The notes under the pieces: generated by a model
Seen by the model: only the letters and a program-made list of their open reading frames with translations
What the model was told of the DNA's origin: nothing
Databases searched by the model: none
Position numbers and translations under genes: made by a program
Assembly (NCBI GenBank): GCA_049724395.1
Contig: JAUGWO010000062.1
Coordinates: forward strand, 62,001-126,000
Origin: Spongospora subterranea f. sp. subterranea
Taxonomy: Eukaryota; Endomyxa: Phytomyxea; Phytomyxea; Plasmodiophorida
DNA length: 64,000 nt
Direction of reading: 5' to 3'
Shown: in pieces, positions 1 to 12,390 of the stretch
Position numbering within the stretch: position 1 is the first letter of the stretch
Layout of the letters: every line of letters starts with the position of its first letter

Positions 1-418
1 GACTCAACTTCAGAGGGCACATGTCCCCAGTATTATGTAAACAACAATTTTACGCCTCACAATAGTCAGCGTGATAAGGTCAGCGTGATAGGTCAGACAA
101 AATAATTTTGTTATATTAGACGGTGAATCCCTATGATAAATGGGAAAGAGCCTGATCTGCGAAGAATTTTACGTCTTGATCTGTATCATCCTAGATCAAC
201 AGAATCCGATTAGTATGAAACATTCGCAGAAATTCCATATGCAGAGTACGTAAGGTGGATGATTCAAAAAATCACCAACGCCAAAGGATAGCAGTTACCT
301 TTAATTTGTTCAAAACCGGTCGAATACTGTTTTGCTTAAAAGCGGCATCCAGGAGAGGCAAAATTGTGTCGATATTTCGCGCCGCACAGATGCGAACTGT
401 GAATACCGTGAGAACCCA
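1..418. other. Downstream flank of the PP2A-like gene
   Basis: No gene is supported here. Near 64-98 a short motif beginning tcagcgtgata is repeated in tandem. The rest is AT-moderate sequence with only short chance reading frames and forms the 3' flank of the minus-strand PP2A-like gene. Confidence 0.4.
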
Positions 419-2213
419 CTACAACACCGAACTGTAATCCCGACCATTTGGAATGTTATCCTTGATGGCGTTAATTAAAATGGGAACGAGAGTTGACGTC
501 GTGAAGGGCGCCTTGAAAAGAGGCATGCACTCGACCGTGATTTGCATTGGGATTAGGCGGAACAAGTAGTTTGTCCTGGAGTCGAAATGCTTCAGCAGTT
601 CCGGAATCAGCTTATTCTGTATCGAGAATTCGGACGAGATATGACACAAAACTGTTTCAATTACCTGTCCCCAGTCGACGCCGAAAATCTGGATTAGCTG
701 CTTGACCTGCGCCGGTACCGACGACCGAACATGGGCAACCCTGTCTGTTGCCAGCCGCAACAAAATCTCGTGATACTTTGACTCATAAACCGTCAATGAA
801 CAGCTTTTCATCAAAGCAGAAATCTTGTTCACGACACCAAGACGAATACGCCACTAATAGAATCTGAAAACGAGATATAGTTCGTGCCGATGCAACACAT
901 ACCTTAACGTCACAAGACAACTTGGAGAAAATAGGTGCCAGTGAGACAATCCAAGACTCACCACCAGCCAGAGCGGCAATCCTGTCAACGTTATGCAGAA
1001 CATTACAGCGAAGATCAAAAGCTTCCTCGCCCAGCATGTTCACGATGATAGGCAATAGATTGGCTTGAGCCGCTTTTTGCTCGATTAATGGACATAATGG
1101 AGCAATGATTTTTGCGAATGCAAATTTTGTTTCATCAGCAGAATCTATGGCGAGAGCTTTGGCTGCAGCGATCATGAATGGAGTGGCCAGAGCCGGACCA
1201 ACGGCCGTGGCAATATCGAGCATGCCATCAACTAAGGCAGTTCGAACTTCCGGCTCAGAATCGGAAACAAGCTTTGCAAACAATGGCATCAGCGATTCGG
1301 TGAGGATTGCAGGCGTGGCAGCCTTGCAAACAGCAGCGAACATTTTCGCCAGATGCCGACGAACTTTCCAGCTTGAATCGGCCGCTGCCTCTTCAACTAA
1401 TGGAACAGATAAATCAGCATTGGTGGATGCGTCGACACTTTTGCCAATTTCAACGGCGCAATCCACGATCAGAATTCGAACTGAGTCTTGATCGTCTTCA
1501 CACAACGCCCGAAGAGATTGGATCAAGTCAGATCGCAGAAAGGTTGGACCCACAAGGGAACATAGCGCAGGCAACGCAGTGAATGCGGCTTTTCTAACCA
1601 TTGGGGTCTCATCTGAACACATTTTCTGAATGATACCTCGTAAAACAGATTTACTCTGGTCCGAGGTGACTTTCTTGTAGATTGGGACGATTAGTTGGGC
1701 CGAAGAGCACCTCCCTGAAAACCAGGTCGCGTGCGATAGGCGTTCGCAGCAAGGGACAAGGAGATCGGAGACTTGCGAGGGCGTCGTTAACTCAATGATT
1801 CGAGAAGCGCCACGAACAGCCGCCTCACGAACGCAGGTTTCATCCGCTTGCATTATTGCCTCCAACATGGGGAGAACACTTCCAGCAGGAACCTGTACGG
1901 TCGTTGAACACAGTTCGCCGAGCTGCTCAGCCATGACGGCGAGGGCTTCATCAGAAACAACGCGATCGAAAGTCTCAAGAAGTGGTGAAGCTCCGGCACA
2001 TTCTGATCCGCTGGCAGCGGCGGCAGCATTGTCAGAGGCAATATCTTCGGCATTACGAAGAGTGGCGTACTGCGCAAGCATTGGCAGTAATTCGGAGCGT
2101 GCACGATTGGGACCCAAAACCATTGCAATTGTCTCAAGGCGGCGAAGCGACCTCAGGATTACTTGAGTGTCATCAGAATACAGGCCCGTATGCAAAAGCT
2201 TCAGAGGATCCAT
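419..2213 (-). CDS. PP2A scaffolding subunit A (PR65)-like HEAT-repeat protein, 2 exons
   Basis: This is a probable structural A subunit of protein phosphatase 2A, the HEAT-repeat scaffold that holds the catalytic C and regulatory B subunits in cytoplasm and nucleus. Exon 1 is 2213-903 and exon 2 is 853-419, joined across a 49-bp GT-AG intron (902-854). The join puts WRIRLGVVNKIS directly after LSCDVK, which is where PR65 has its conserved WRVR motif. The product is about 581 aa, against about 589 for human PR65. HEAT-like units run throughout, with PR65-like strings such as RSELLPMLAQ, CSDETPMVRKAA, DDQDSVRILIVD and SWKVRRHLAKMF. The ATG at 2213 begins a segment that aligns with the first PR65 repeat. 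An alanine/serine-rich insert lies near residues 55-75. PP4R1-type HEAT proteins are a less likely alternative. Confidence 0.85.
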
Positions 2214-2768
2214 TCAATGCACAGCCTGCCTGGGACCCTGCAGAATAGCAGGCGCGCTGGCGTGGATGCGATCCACAGCGAGGATATAGTTGGAAGACGT
2301 GCAATTCAATATTCAACAATCCGTATTGAAAGCAAAGAACGGGGTCGATTAAATAACGTTTCTAAAAGATGGTGAGCACAGGAATATACAAAACAGGCCG
2401 CGCTACACACTCATATGGCACAGTACAGTCACTGTTCCAGTGTAGTCGGTCAGAACGGAGCCTCGTTCACCTCATGGTCGATATCAACAAACCTAGGCAG
2501 GCCAGGACTATAGAAGTATCTAACATTTGATCGCATGCAATGCCACATTGTTTTACAATATGGGTATTTGGCCAATTTCTACACGGTCGAGCAAAAAAAT
2601 GGAAAGTAATTTCTTTTGCGGCAAAAATGTCAAATCATACTTGTTTTAATGCTTGTTTAAGACAGCGGTCTAAGCCACCTTGTCATTGGTTATTTACTAC
2701 GAAGGCGGATAATCTGTGGAGGTAAATGATTTCGACGCCAAAGTGAAGAAACTAAGAAGGATATTAAA
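2214..2768. other. Intergenic spacer between two minus-strand genes
   Basis: About 555 bp separate the start of the PP2A-like gene from the stop of the upstream coiled-coil gene. It should hold the PP2A promoter and the coiled-coil 3'UTR. I see no repeat, RNA gene or clear promoter motif. Confidence 0.5.
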
Positions 2769-4900
2769 TCAGTTTCGTGACGACCGCCTTCGTGCCGCAA
2801 TCTCTTTGTTGCTGGGGCGACCGACTTTCCGAGGAGCTTGAGTCTCAGCATCGTCGTTGGATCCATCGTCATTGTACTGACAATTGTCCATGGCCGTATC
2901 TTGGTCGTCATCCAGACGCTCCAAATCCAGCTGGACTTCTTTCAAGTCTTGCATGAGGACGTTCTTCATGTTGGCATCAGCGTCGACATTGTCTTCGGTA
3001 GAATGGGGCGAAACCATATCCTTTTCCAAATGCGTCTTTTCTGTTAACAGAGCGCTGTGAACCTCTAACAAGCGCGAAAGTTTATTCTGAAAACAAAACG
3101 AGGGTGAGTACAAACAATCTTCAACAAAAAACAATATAGATATAAAAAACAGTAAAACGGGCTTAATTGAAAACATGACTCATATCAATCAGGATGTAAC
3201 AATAGGGAGTGAATGAAACCCAGAATTACAACATCAGCGACGGGCACCACCATTGGAACTAAATGAGAAAGGTTAAGATAACTTATGAAAACCAACACCC
3301 CCACAAAAAAAAACTGAAACGAATTCGCAAATTTGAATCCACGAATAACGTAAACAATGTGATCAAGCACTGAACTTACCTGTAGTTGGATATTGGCAGA
3401 TTTGATAACAGCTGATGACTGAACAACTTGGAAAAGGCGATGTTCTGCGTGCTTTGCCCTCTGCTCGGCAGCCTCCACCACCATTACAAACGCGGACATT
3501 TTCTCATTCGACATTTCAACATCACACATCAACCTCTCGGAGACTTTCTTGACAGCCAGCTGCTCTTCAGCAAAACGTTCTGCGGATTGTTTTAGAGACT
3601 CATTTTCTGCAGTCAACAGCTCCAATTTTGACGAGAACGATTTTGCTTCTGCCAAAGCGTCATCCAATCGAGAAGTCACAAGGCGCAAAGATTGTTCTAA
3701 ATCTATTTTTTGCCGTTCGGTTTCTTGCGACACATTAGTGGCCTTTTTCAAACGGCTTGTCAGTTCGTGAAGCTCTTCGGTAAATCGCCGGATAAATGCT
3801 TCCAACGATGGTTCTCCGACCGACCCGGATGCTTCTTCAACTTCAACAACACCATTTTGCATAATGGCATCGGGCTTCTGCTGCTTCAGACCATGCGCTT
3901 GACTCATAAACGTCAGTTCGTGTTTTAAAGAATCCACCTCCAGTTGTAACTCCCGAATGCGGATATCCTTGACAGCCTGCGCTTGTTCCAGCGTTTGCAA
4001 TGAATCAACCTGACGAACTGATTAGTAAAGCCCAGGGTTTTGCGTTTGTCGTGACTGTAAAAACCATTCAAGCTTCTCTCTGATTTAAACAGAGAAAACA
4101 AGCGCACAAAGTAAAAGCCATGAATCATAAACCTAACCTGAGCCTTAACATTGGTAACTTTTTGTGCCTCCAGAGCTAGAGCAGTCTCGACTTGGTGTTT
4201 CAAACTGTCTAAAGTCTCCAGTTCACGGGCGTTTTCCGCTTTGCGGTCTTCGAAGTCCTTCTGAATCGTTAATTCCTCGATCTTGCATTGACCTGGGGGA
4301 TAGCTAAATAAATTTTATAGATGATAAGAACTGAATACGAACCAGTCTCCCGCTGAATTCGCGCAATTCCGTCACGATAACTTTGGATTTGGTCCCGCGT
4401 TTGATCTAGTGCTCGCCGAACCTGAATGTAAACATGTCTACTGTATATTGGTAAGTCAGAAACTGTGAACTAACCTGAGCCAACTCGATCCTGGCGTCAT
4501 CCCGTATACCATGTTCATCGAGAATCCTGTCCAGCAATTTTTGGCGTTTCGTCAATTTATTTGCCGTCGTATTATGATTGAAACTGCTAGTTGTTTCCCT
4601 AAATACGTTTCGTTATGGGGGAACTATGAGGCAAATCTAGAATATTAGCTTATACCCGAATTCGGCATCGGCTTCAAGATCATCTTTATCTGAACGACAA
4701 GCCCGGCGACGAAGATGTCCAAAAGCATTACGGTCAGCGTCAGCCTCTATAAGATCAATATCGTCAGCGACTTCTGTCTTGCTCAGCGTGAACATGCCAG
4801 GGAGCCCGTCTGGGAAATACTGCTTCCGACGCCGTTTGCCATGGTCATAAAGTGAATCTAGAGCGTGCGGCCAATTGGTCGACTGCGGGGCGGCCAACAT
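2769..4900 (-). CDS. Coiled-coil protein with basic, AT-hook-like C-terminus, 6 exons
   Basis: I reconstruct exons 4900-4656, 4598-4475, 4421-4343, 4303-4137, 4009-3380 and 3086-2769, all with GT-AG borders. The total is a multiple of three and gives about 520 aa. The first in-frame ATG is at 4900. The frame is open further upstream and an acceptor-like cag lies near 4926, so a 5' exon may exist. The middle (about residues 130-420) is rich in heptad-like L/E/K/Q patterns, indicating a long parallel coiled coil. The last 25 residues are basic and contain KVGRPSNKE followed by RRRSSRN, an AT-hook-like GRP core. An acidic stretch with many D and N precedes it. I do not recognise the family. A nuclear or chromosome-associated coiled-coil protein fits the tail, but that is inference. 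Confidence 0.7.
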
Positions 4901-4949
4901 CGTCTTGGGACCCCGACGTGTCACCTGTAAATGCCGCCCAGAGTCCAAT

Positions 4950-6440
4950 TAAGAGCTCTTTGGTTCAAAATCGATCTGATAAAAAATTGAACGAGAAGGC
5001 GGACTGATTTCAGATTGCACGCGCTGTACTGCGGCCTTCGACAGCGTTTATGCGTACATAAGTCAGGTGATGACGGGTTACAGTTTAGTCAACGTGCGCA
5101 AATAAAATCAGTGAACAATATTGCGTGACTGCTATCATCAGGCGGGAAGATCTACCCGTGTTTACTTTTGATCACTTCGCACTTTTGATCACTTTTACAG
5201 TGAGAGGCCGCGGCACTGTCGCACTGTCCTAAAATAGAAAGCATCCATTAAAGGCATCATGAGCGTCCAGGAAGCATCCACGGCAGATCATGTGGGATCT
5301 CGGAGTGAGACTGTCGGTTCCAGTACAGTAGCTTAACCTGACACAATTTGTATAAGACCCATGGGGTTTTGTTGTTAGAGGATTGGTTTGTGGTTTGTGT
5401 TTAAGATAATCGCTCTTTATTGGTTAGAGCCCGGCGAGATCAGCATTCTGGCAGAGCTAAATTTCCACTGTAATTTGACTGTGAAATACAAGTTCCCCTT
5501 CTGGCAAGGAAGTTGAATTTTATGGGCGAAATTTAACACATTAATTGTGCGTACGCGTATTACTTTATTTGCGTTATTTACGCACTTCATTATAACAGCG
5601 CTCTGAAACTTGACTCAGGTCACCCCTCTAAAAGAACAACAAACATTTGTCTTGTGATCCATGACGACCCTGTTAACACATCGTAACCAATCATAGTCCT
5701 CAGTTTCATCGGCTCGTAAATGTAAACGCTTTCTGCAATTGCAGCACGCGGGACAATGCAAAAAATTGAAGCCTTTGGCCGAGCGTGAACCTGATGCTGA
5801 TCGTAGCGACAGTCAAGGCGAACATTTTTACTTTCCGAATGATGGTGTCTTGACTGACAAAGAATTTCATTTATCAACGTCATCCTTTCGAAATGGACCT
5901 CAGGATCACATCATCGTAACAGTCACTTTAACAATAGCACGACTACGCTGTGGAGATGAATATAGGCCAACCAACAAAAAATCAACTCGTCATCAAGCAA
6001 TCACAGGATGCTGAGGTATTTTAGCCCATGCTTTCGACAAGACACTTTTAGACAGTCGTTTTGTGATGAATCATCGTCCAATTCTGGGTCAGGAAATGCT
6101 TCGGAACAAAGTGCCCCAAAACTGTTTGAAGATCTCACAGCCTCTAACTGCTCCCAAATTATCGAGAAAAAATTGAAGAACATCTCCAAGTACGACTATC
6201 TGCGATTCGTGCAATCAAACATTACTTCAGTTTACGTCAGAATTCTATGACAATGATGCAAGCCTCGAAACAAGTTGCATCTCAGTTTTTCCGAAAAACA
6301 ATGCTGATTCATGTTCACGATAGATCAGGCGATGTTTGAGTTTTTTGCCTTTGTCACCAAAAGCTACCATGTCACCGCCAAGTTCCTTACAAAGGTCAAA
6401 TCACTTGTGAATGACGATGATGTTGCCACGGAATGCATGA
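4950..6440. other. Gene-poor spacer grading into element remnants
   Basis: Between 4950 and about 5600 there is no supported gene. The phrase cttttgatcactt occurs twice near 5165-5195. From about 5600 the sequence has short broken frames on both strands, probably decayed mobile-element DNA continuous with the Ty3/Gypsy remnants to the right. I cannot assign domains before 6440. Confidence 0.35.
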
Positions 6441-6890
6441 TATGTGTATGATCGCAGAGTAACGACGCGATCAGGTTTTGGCGTGACGTCTACCGTTTTT
6501 TTTCGCAGCTCTATGGCTACCTGTGAAGCAACGAGTTTGGCGAGTGATGCTTTTTATGTGGTCGCCGGCTTCCCTCCTGGCCTTGTCGTTGAAACGCTGT
6601 CTGACTACATATTCCTCTTCAAAACTTTGGTAACTGAGTCAATAAGTGAAAATCATGCCTATCGCCTGCGGTTATATGCTGATTCTACCCGCCAAATTAT
6701 CCAGGAATCGAGGTTGCAGGTTGCCCATGATGGTGCCGGATTTGAAATTGAATCGATTCGGGAAAGTCGCCTCAATCTGAGTGTAAATGGCAGCTGCTAG
6801 TTAAATGGCGGGGTGTGAAGAGGTTTTGCACTCGTGGGAACCTCTCCTGTGTTTGTGTCAAAGTTGTTGTCACCAGGAACAATTTCCTAT
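6440..6890 (+). mobile_element. Ty3/Gypsy remnant: integrase C-terminus with chromodomain-like end
   Basis: Plus-strand translation near 6655-6880 reads like the end of a Ty3/Gypsy integrase. A segment with RLRLYAD and ESRLQVAHDGAGFEIESI is followed by a chromodomain-like motif (QLLVKWRG, then HSWEPL). It is a broken fossil with several breaks, and no terminal repeats could be identified. It lies opposite in orientation to the neighbouring pro-RT remnant, so at least two insertions are stacked here. The age is probably old, judging from the decay. Confidence 0.6.
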
Positions 6891-7429
6891 AGTCAGGTAG
6901 GGAATACGAGAGTTGCAGTGCTATTGCTCTAACGGTTCAAAACGTCCCAAGCTTTTCCGTTTAAAAGTCCCAGCAATTTCGATATCACCGATCTTGGCAT
7001 CGGCATCTCTGACAATGGCAAATTGCTTCTGTAGGCCCGGCGCATTATCTCCGTATAGAGATTAGGTTTTGTTGACAAAGTCTTGATAAACTAACGGCAG
7101 CAACAGGCTTCAGAATTCTGCTTCTGGGAATGATTTGATTTGGGTCCAATAGCTAAAATACCCATTGAGATGCTCCTCCAATTTTCTTTCAAATGAGGCC
7201 GTGGTTGCTCTATTGTAGGTGGGTTGCCTCTTACGCAACGCAGCGTAACGACGCGGTATCTGGGCTATCATTCTCGAAATGGATGAATTCTGAATTACAC
7301 CATCGTTTGAACATGGATAATCTTGTCATTATTATGGAAAGAACGGCAACACGGTGGTTGAATGCGCTGAGGTTGCATTCAGAATGGCGCTCTTTTCTGA
7401 TACTCGTGTAAAAGGATCGAAAACTTGTA

Positions 7430-8910
7430 AATTCAGTTACGGTGATCAGTAAACAAACAACAAGGCTTTGTTCGAAAGAGGAAATGCTTTAGGCGATTAC
7501 ACCCTTCGACGGTAAGATAAGCTTCTTTTTCAGTTATAGCCCATCGAAGCGAATTTTCCTTGAAAGTGCCGCTAGGAAAGGCCAGCGATTGATGACGTTG
7601 TTGATCGACTGGAAACGACAGGTCAGCAATGGAATTTGGGTTAACACCAAAGACCACGACTTTTCAGACGCATCGGGAAACATACAGATTTAAAGATCGT
7701 CCTTCGGATGAGTTAGCGACTTGAACGAACACAATCCCAAACAATATCAGATAATGAAATCTTCCTCAGCAAAGACCTTTTGTTACTGTTAATTATTTTT
7801 TGGCCACCTAGAAGCAATTCCTGAAGAGGATTAGTTAATTCGGTGTACCGAGGATTTCGACATCCGATTTTAAGAGCACACAAAATTGTTGCCATTTGAG
7901 GTATTGGCATATTCCTCAAGGGCTCAAACAAGCTTTGGCTTGAACGAAATACCTTCTGAGAGATAACACAACCAGTCCACTTCACTTTGTTAGAAAAAAG
8001 GTGACACTTGTCTGGATTTCAATTTTCATTAAATTTCTCTTAGGTGATAATGTACGCCCACGAGAGTGCAGATGTTTGTCGAGTTTGCGGTACCCGGGAA
8101 TAATATCCACCCACAGAAGAATAAAGTCATAAAGAACGGTGCCGAGAGCCTCATGCATCCCGGTCTGAAATGATGAAAACAGAGTCCACAAGCCCTTGTA
8201 CAACATCTCGTGATTCATAAAAGAACATGCCTCTTGCGAATCTGGGTGTAATGGGAACTGCCAGTACCCTTTGAAGGCATCAAGCAGGAAGAAAGATTCG
8301 GCATCCTTGAGATCATTAGAATCACATCGATCGAGGTAATAGCCTTATGGTAGGTTGAAAAAGCCTGTTAATACAACCATGACGTCCAAGAAGGCTGGTA
8401 TGATTTTTCATAACTTCTTGATAAACCGGAGGATGGCGTCGATTTTTGAATCGAGCAAAGTTGTGATGGATGACAAGACGTAATTTTTAATGCATGACTC
8501 TGGCTGGTGGATCATCACCTAGTTTCGTGCGCCATGATGTGGCATTGACTCCGGATTGAAACCGAGATCGAAGTTGAAGCATTCGATCGATGCTGCTTTT
8601 AAGTTCGCTGTCAATAGTAAGCCCGACATCTCGACAATATAATCTTCACCAAGTTCTTGTCCAGTATCCTCAATAACAAATCGACCAAATATCGTAGGTG
8701 TAGAGAGTATCTTAAACAGAAGTTTCCACTATGCCCAAATTGAACAACTCAGACTTCCCGATTTGTACGATCTCCATGTCGTCATCAGAGATATAGCATT
8801 GAACCCCACGAAAGGTGACTGTTCCCGCTTTAGTTTGGAGAGTAAGATCTAACCCTTCAGTTTTGAATATAACATGATGATACTTAGTGACGAAATCGCA
8901 TCATCATTTT
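7430..8910 (-). mobile_element. Ty3/Gypsy remnant: protease - reverse transcriptase - RNase H
   Basis: On the minus strand, in 5'->3' order, there is a retropepsin-like tail near 8890-8700 (VTFRGVQCYISDDDMEI). A reverse transcriptase core follows at about 8330-8050 (LLDAFKGYWQFPLHPDSQEA, then FQTGMHEALGTVLYDFILLWVD). An RNase H start comes at about 7570-7440 (KENSLRWAITEKEAYLTVEG, then FTDHRN). This is the canonical pro-RT-RH order of Ty3/Gypsy. It is a fossil with many breaks. The gag and integrase parts and the terminal repeats were not located, and the left part may be overlain by the oppositely oriented chromodomain remnant. Confidence 0.75.
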
Positions 8911-9699
8911 GGAAACTAAACTAAGCATTGCATTTTAACGTGTAGTTCTCGATGACCCATTATCGAGCTCAAAGGGAAAAGAGAATATACCTTGTGCTAT
9001 AACAAAATCTGACCATTCATTGACATTCTGTCTGATTTATTGGTTCCGTCTGGAAACAAGACGCCACAATCTTTTACGCGCCAAATGCAATCTGTTGATG
9101 GCTGTTAATCCCATGGTAAGATTAGCCGACACAATCACGTGCAGCGACGAAATTTGCCAATCCTCATCGTTCTCCGCTGCTTTTGTTGGCCGGGACCTTA
9201 ATTTGCTAACCCACCACATCATATCCAAACGGATATGATCTGCCCGCTGCCGCCACCAGCTCTTGATGCCGAAAAAGTTCCATATTTCTATGGTTCTCAA
9301 CGTGTCCATCTCGCTTGTAAGACCGCCTTTGTCCCATAACAGGGATTTGACCATGGGAATCAGCCCATTCCCCAAGATTTAAAAATTAAATAATTTAATT
9401 TAATTTAAAAATTAAAAGTCTGTTATGACCATTCTTTGTATGGCATCTCTCAAATAGGCCTGTCATGCTATCAGGCAATGTGGCAATGCATTTTCATTTT
9501 ACCGTCATCTAAACGATGTTAATCTGTCCTTTTCTCTGGTCCTATCCTTCTTTTTCTCTGGTCCTATCCTTTTCGATTGATTCTGTCATGGAGCTGGCCG
9601 GAACTGTCGTTCCGCTTCCTACCCGCCCAGCTTACCTCCCACGCCATTCCTGACGTCATCATTTTTCTCAACAATATGAAGCGTACGTGGACAATGTCT

Positions 9700-11690
9700 C
9701 CGATGTCAACGTCGGACGCGATGCTGCTGTTACCCCCCGACCAATTCGTAAGTTAATCGACCGAATGTTATTGACAACCATCGTTTAGTTTGAAATCCGG
9801 GATGTCGCCGACATGCTAATGCGACCGACGAAAGACATTTGCGACTTCTGCGTTAGCGTTCTGGACGAAACGAAATCGCCTTTTCTTTTGGTCCTGATTC
9901 GTTTTTGATGGCCTGAGAATGGATGTCCGACAACAGGATCCAAAACTTTGCGTGTTTGATTTATTGAGAAATCCGTTCGGACGATCCAGGATGCTGGACT
10001 GACCGACTTGTTTCAACGAGAGCCGATCTTGCACGCTCGCCAGGTGTCGGCAAATATAGCTGCGCTCGAGCCCGTCCAGTTTAAATTGCCCTTGGAACGC
10101 CGTCTGAAAACCGACAGTATTGTTCTCAACAATGATCCAGACGCTCTCTATCCCTTCATCGTCGAGCAAACTATAGCGTATCATAGTTGTCACCCCTTCG
10201 TTATCCGACCCAGTTCTACCGATGGCGCTGGAGCTAACGGTGGAACACACGCTCGTGACCGAACAGGTGGTTCATCGAGCAATTTCTCTCCGCCTCTTTG
10301 CCTTAATCCGGCCTGCGCCGCGCGAGGAGAATCGCAACTGCCGAGCCCGCACCGACGACGAGAGACGGCGTCTTCTTCGCGAACTTCACGACGCTCGCCA
10401 ACGTCTACCGCCTCGAACTACGTCCCCAGCTACCAAAGTCGGGGATCCACGGCAGATACGTCGGTGAGCCAATGACGCCCCACGTCTGTTGCTGCGTCCG
10501 GCCGTCGTTCGCATGAGATCGCGCCCAGTTCCCAGTACCCTAACACTCGACATACCACGTCTATGGCGAACGGTTCAATATCTCCGCGTTTTCTTTCTGG
10601 AACTAATGGGATTCCCCCGTCGTCGAATCAGCCACCAGCATCACCGCGGTCTTGGCGACCACCCGGCCCGAATATAAGTAGCTCTGTTCACCTTGCAACC
10701 GAAAGAACTGAAGTAGGTGACGATTTTACTCCCAGTAGTCCCCCCGAAATTAGTCGCCAAGTTTCCATATCGACCAGCCAGGACTACCTTATTGTCGACC
10801 AATGCTACCATCCTTTGGCGATACGGTAGGTAAGTACGTCCCCATCGGGAACTCCTACCAATTCCGTGACTCTGTCGATTCGCGATCTCGCCTTGGATGT
10901 CGTGGCGACTGATCTGAACTTACTCTCCTGGGACAACGTGAAAGGTGCGAGGTTAAAGCTCTCGCGGTAGCTGGCGGTGTCGAAGTCCCTACTCGGAGAA
11001 TCAACGTACCGTTCCATGGAATTTTTGGGAGAGCGGAACTCTCGTTTCTTCAAGCCAAGGTCGATATCAACATCAATACTTCAGAGGGTCCAGTGATTAT
11101 GCGTCGGACATGGATATACATCAGCGACGGCGACCTTCCATCCTTCCTGATCGGGGACCCGCTTCTCTGCAAATTCGGCGTCAATGTACGCGCCCAGCTA
11201 ACTCAACTGGCAGAAAAAAACAAGCGGTTTTTATTGACGAATCCATCCCTGGGTCTGCTTACGCCGTTCATTTTGACGACAGTCTGCCAGACCGCTGACG
11301 GCCGAAATTGACGATGCCTATGCTGACGTACCCTTCGGCATCGATGACCCGCTGACATCTCTTTCGTGCCTTCGACGTAATTATTAATAAGACTCGTGCA
11401 GCCGATGCTCCGTCCGCATTCCTCCGAGAAGCCTCCATTTTGCTCTACGAATACCGCGATGTATATCGAAACAAACTCGGCCCTGATCCACTCGCCGACC
11501 TGCCTCAACTGGCAATGCGTTTGTAACCAGATGCTCAATCTTTCTGTCATCGCGCGCGTAACGGCACCACGCTACCAACACTTTCTGATCCGTTTCTGTG
11601 TGCTAGTGAGTTTTGGATACATCCGCCCGCTTCCCAATTCCCGTTTCTCTTCCGCGCTGTATTTGACGTCGGGCAGCCTGGAAATATGCG
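9700..11690 (+). mobile_element. Ty3/Gypsy remnant: gag zinc-knuckle region to protease and RT leader
   Basis: Plus-strand fragments follow Ty3/Gypsy order. A gag tail with a zinc-knuckle-like CLNPACAARGES lies near 10300, with an arginine-rich DDERRRLLRELHD close behind. A protease C-terminus is near 11130-11220 (SFLIGDPLLCKFGVNV), and an RT leader near 11420-11510 (LYEYRDVYRNKLGPDPLADL). It is broken by several lesions and ends before a reverse transcriptase core. No LTRs were recognised, although a 149-bp direct repeat lies just downstream. Confidence 0.7.
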
Positions 11691-11756
11691 GATAGACCAC
11701 TTCGAGGATCGTGGCTCACCAAAAACAAAACGACAGCATCTATTTTATCATGATAA

Positions 11757-12062
11757 TAAACTCCGATTTTCAATTTTTGACCAAAAATAAAATCATTTTG
11801 ACGCTCTCAGAGCGTTCAACGCTTTCTATTGCGTTTGTTGACATCTCTGTTTTCAACGGCGAATTCAATTTTTGTCAGTGCCCACGCAGTATTTCACCTG
11901 GCCGACCAAGTTTAGAAACCCCGATTTGAAATTTTTGACCAAAAACAAAATCGTTTTGACGCTCTCAGAGCGTTAAACGCTTTCTGTTGCGTTCGTTGAC
12001 TTGTCTGTTTTCAAAGGCGAATTCTATTTCTGTCAGTGGCCACGCAGAATTTCACCTGGCCG
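11757..12062. repeat. Tandem pair of about 149-bp repeats
   Basis: Copy 1 is about 11757-11904 and copy 2 about 11914-12062. They share long blocks including tttttgaccaaaaa, a palindromic acgctctcagagcgt and caatttttgtcagtg-like ends, at roughly 85-90% identity by eye. A shorter 29-bp repeat containing gcgacgttc and cttgatg follows at about 12070-12150. No coding potential is seen. They adjoin a Gypsy remnant but do not look like its LTRs. Confidence 0.8.
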
Positions 12063-12390
12063 TCAGTTTCTGCAATCGGCGACGTTCCGCCTTGATGTCG
12101 GGGCGATATCGTTTAGGGTTTCTACAATCTGCGACGTTCCTCCTTGATGGCGTGTTTGTTGTTGGTGTTGCGTCGGTTTGGTGAAATGGCGCGCTGGTAC
12201 TGATTCTGCTGTGGATTTTAGTTATCGAAAACGGTTCATCGATGCATTGAATTTGAATCGGTCAGGTCAGCTTTAGATATCTGTTTGCCAATTTCCCCAA
12301 TTATTACTACTCCCTCTGTTCAGAATTAGTATCCGATTTGCGCACTTTCTCAAGATTAAGGCAGATTTTTGTCCCAACATACCGCAGACA

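Noticed and set aside
1105-1491. Plus-strand frame of 128 codons
   Set aside because: Antisense to the PP2A-like gene.
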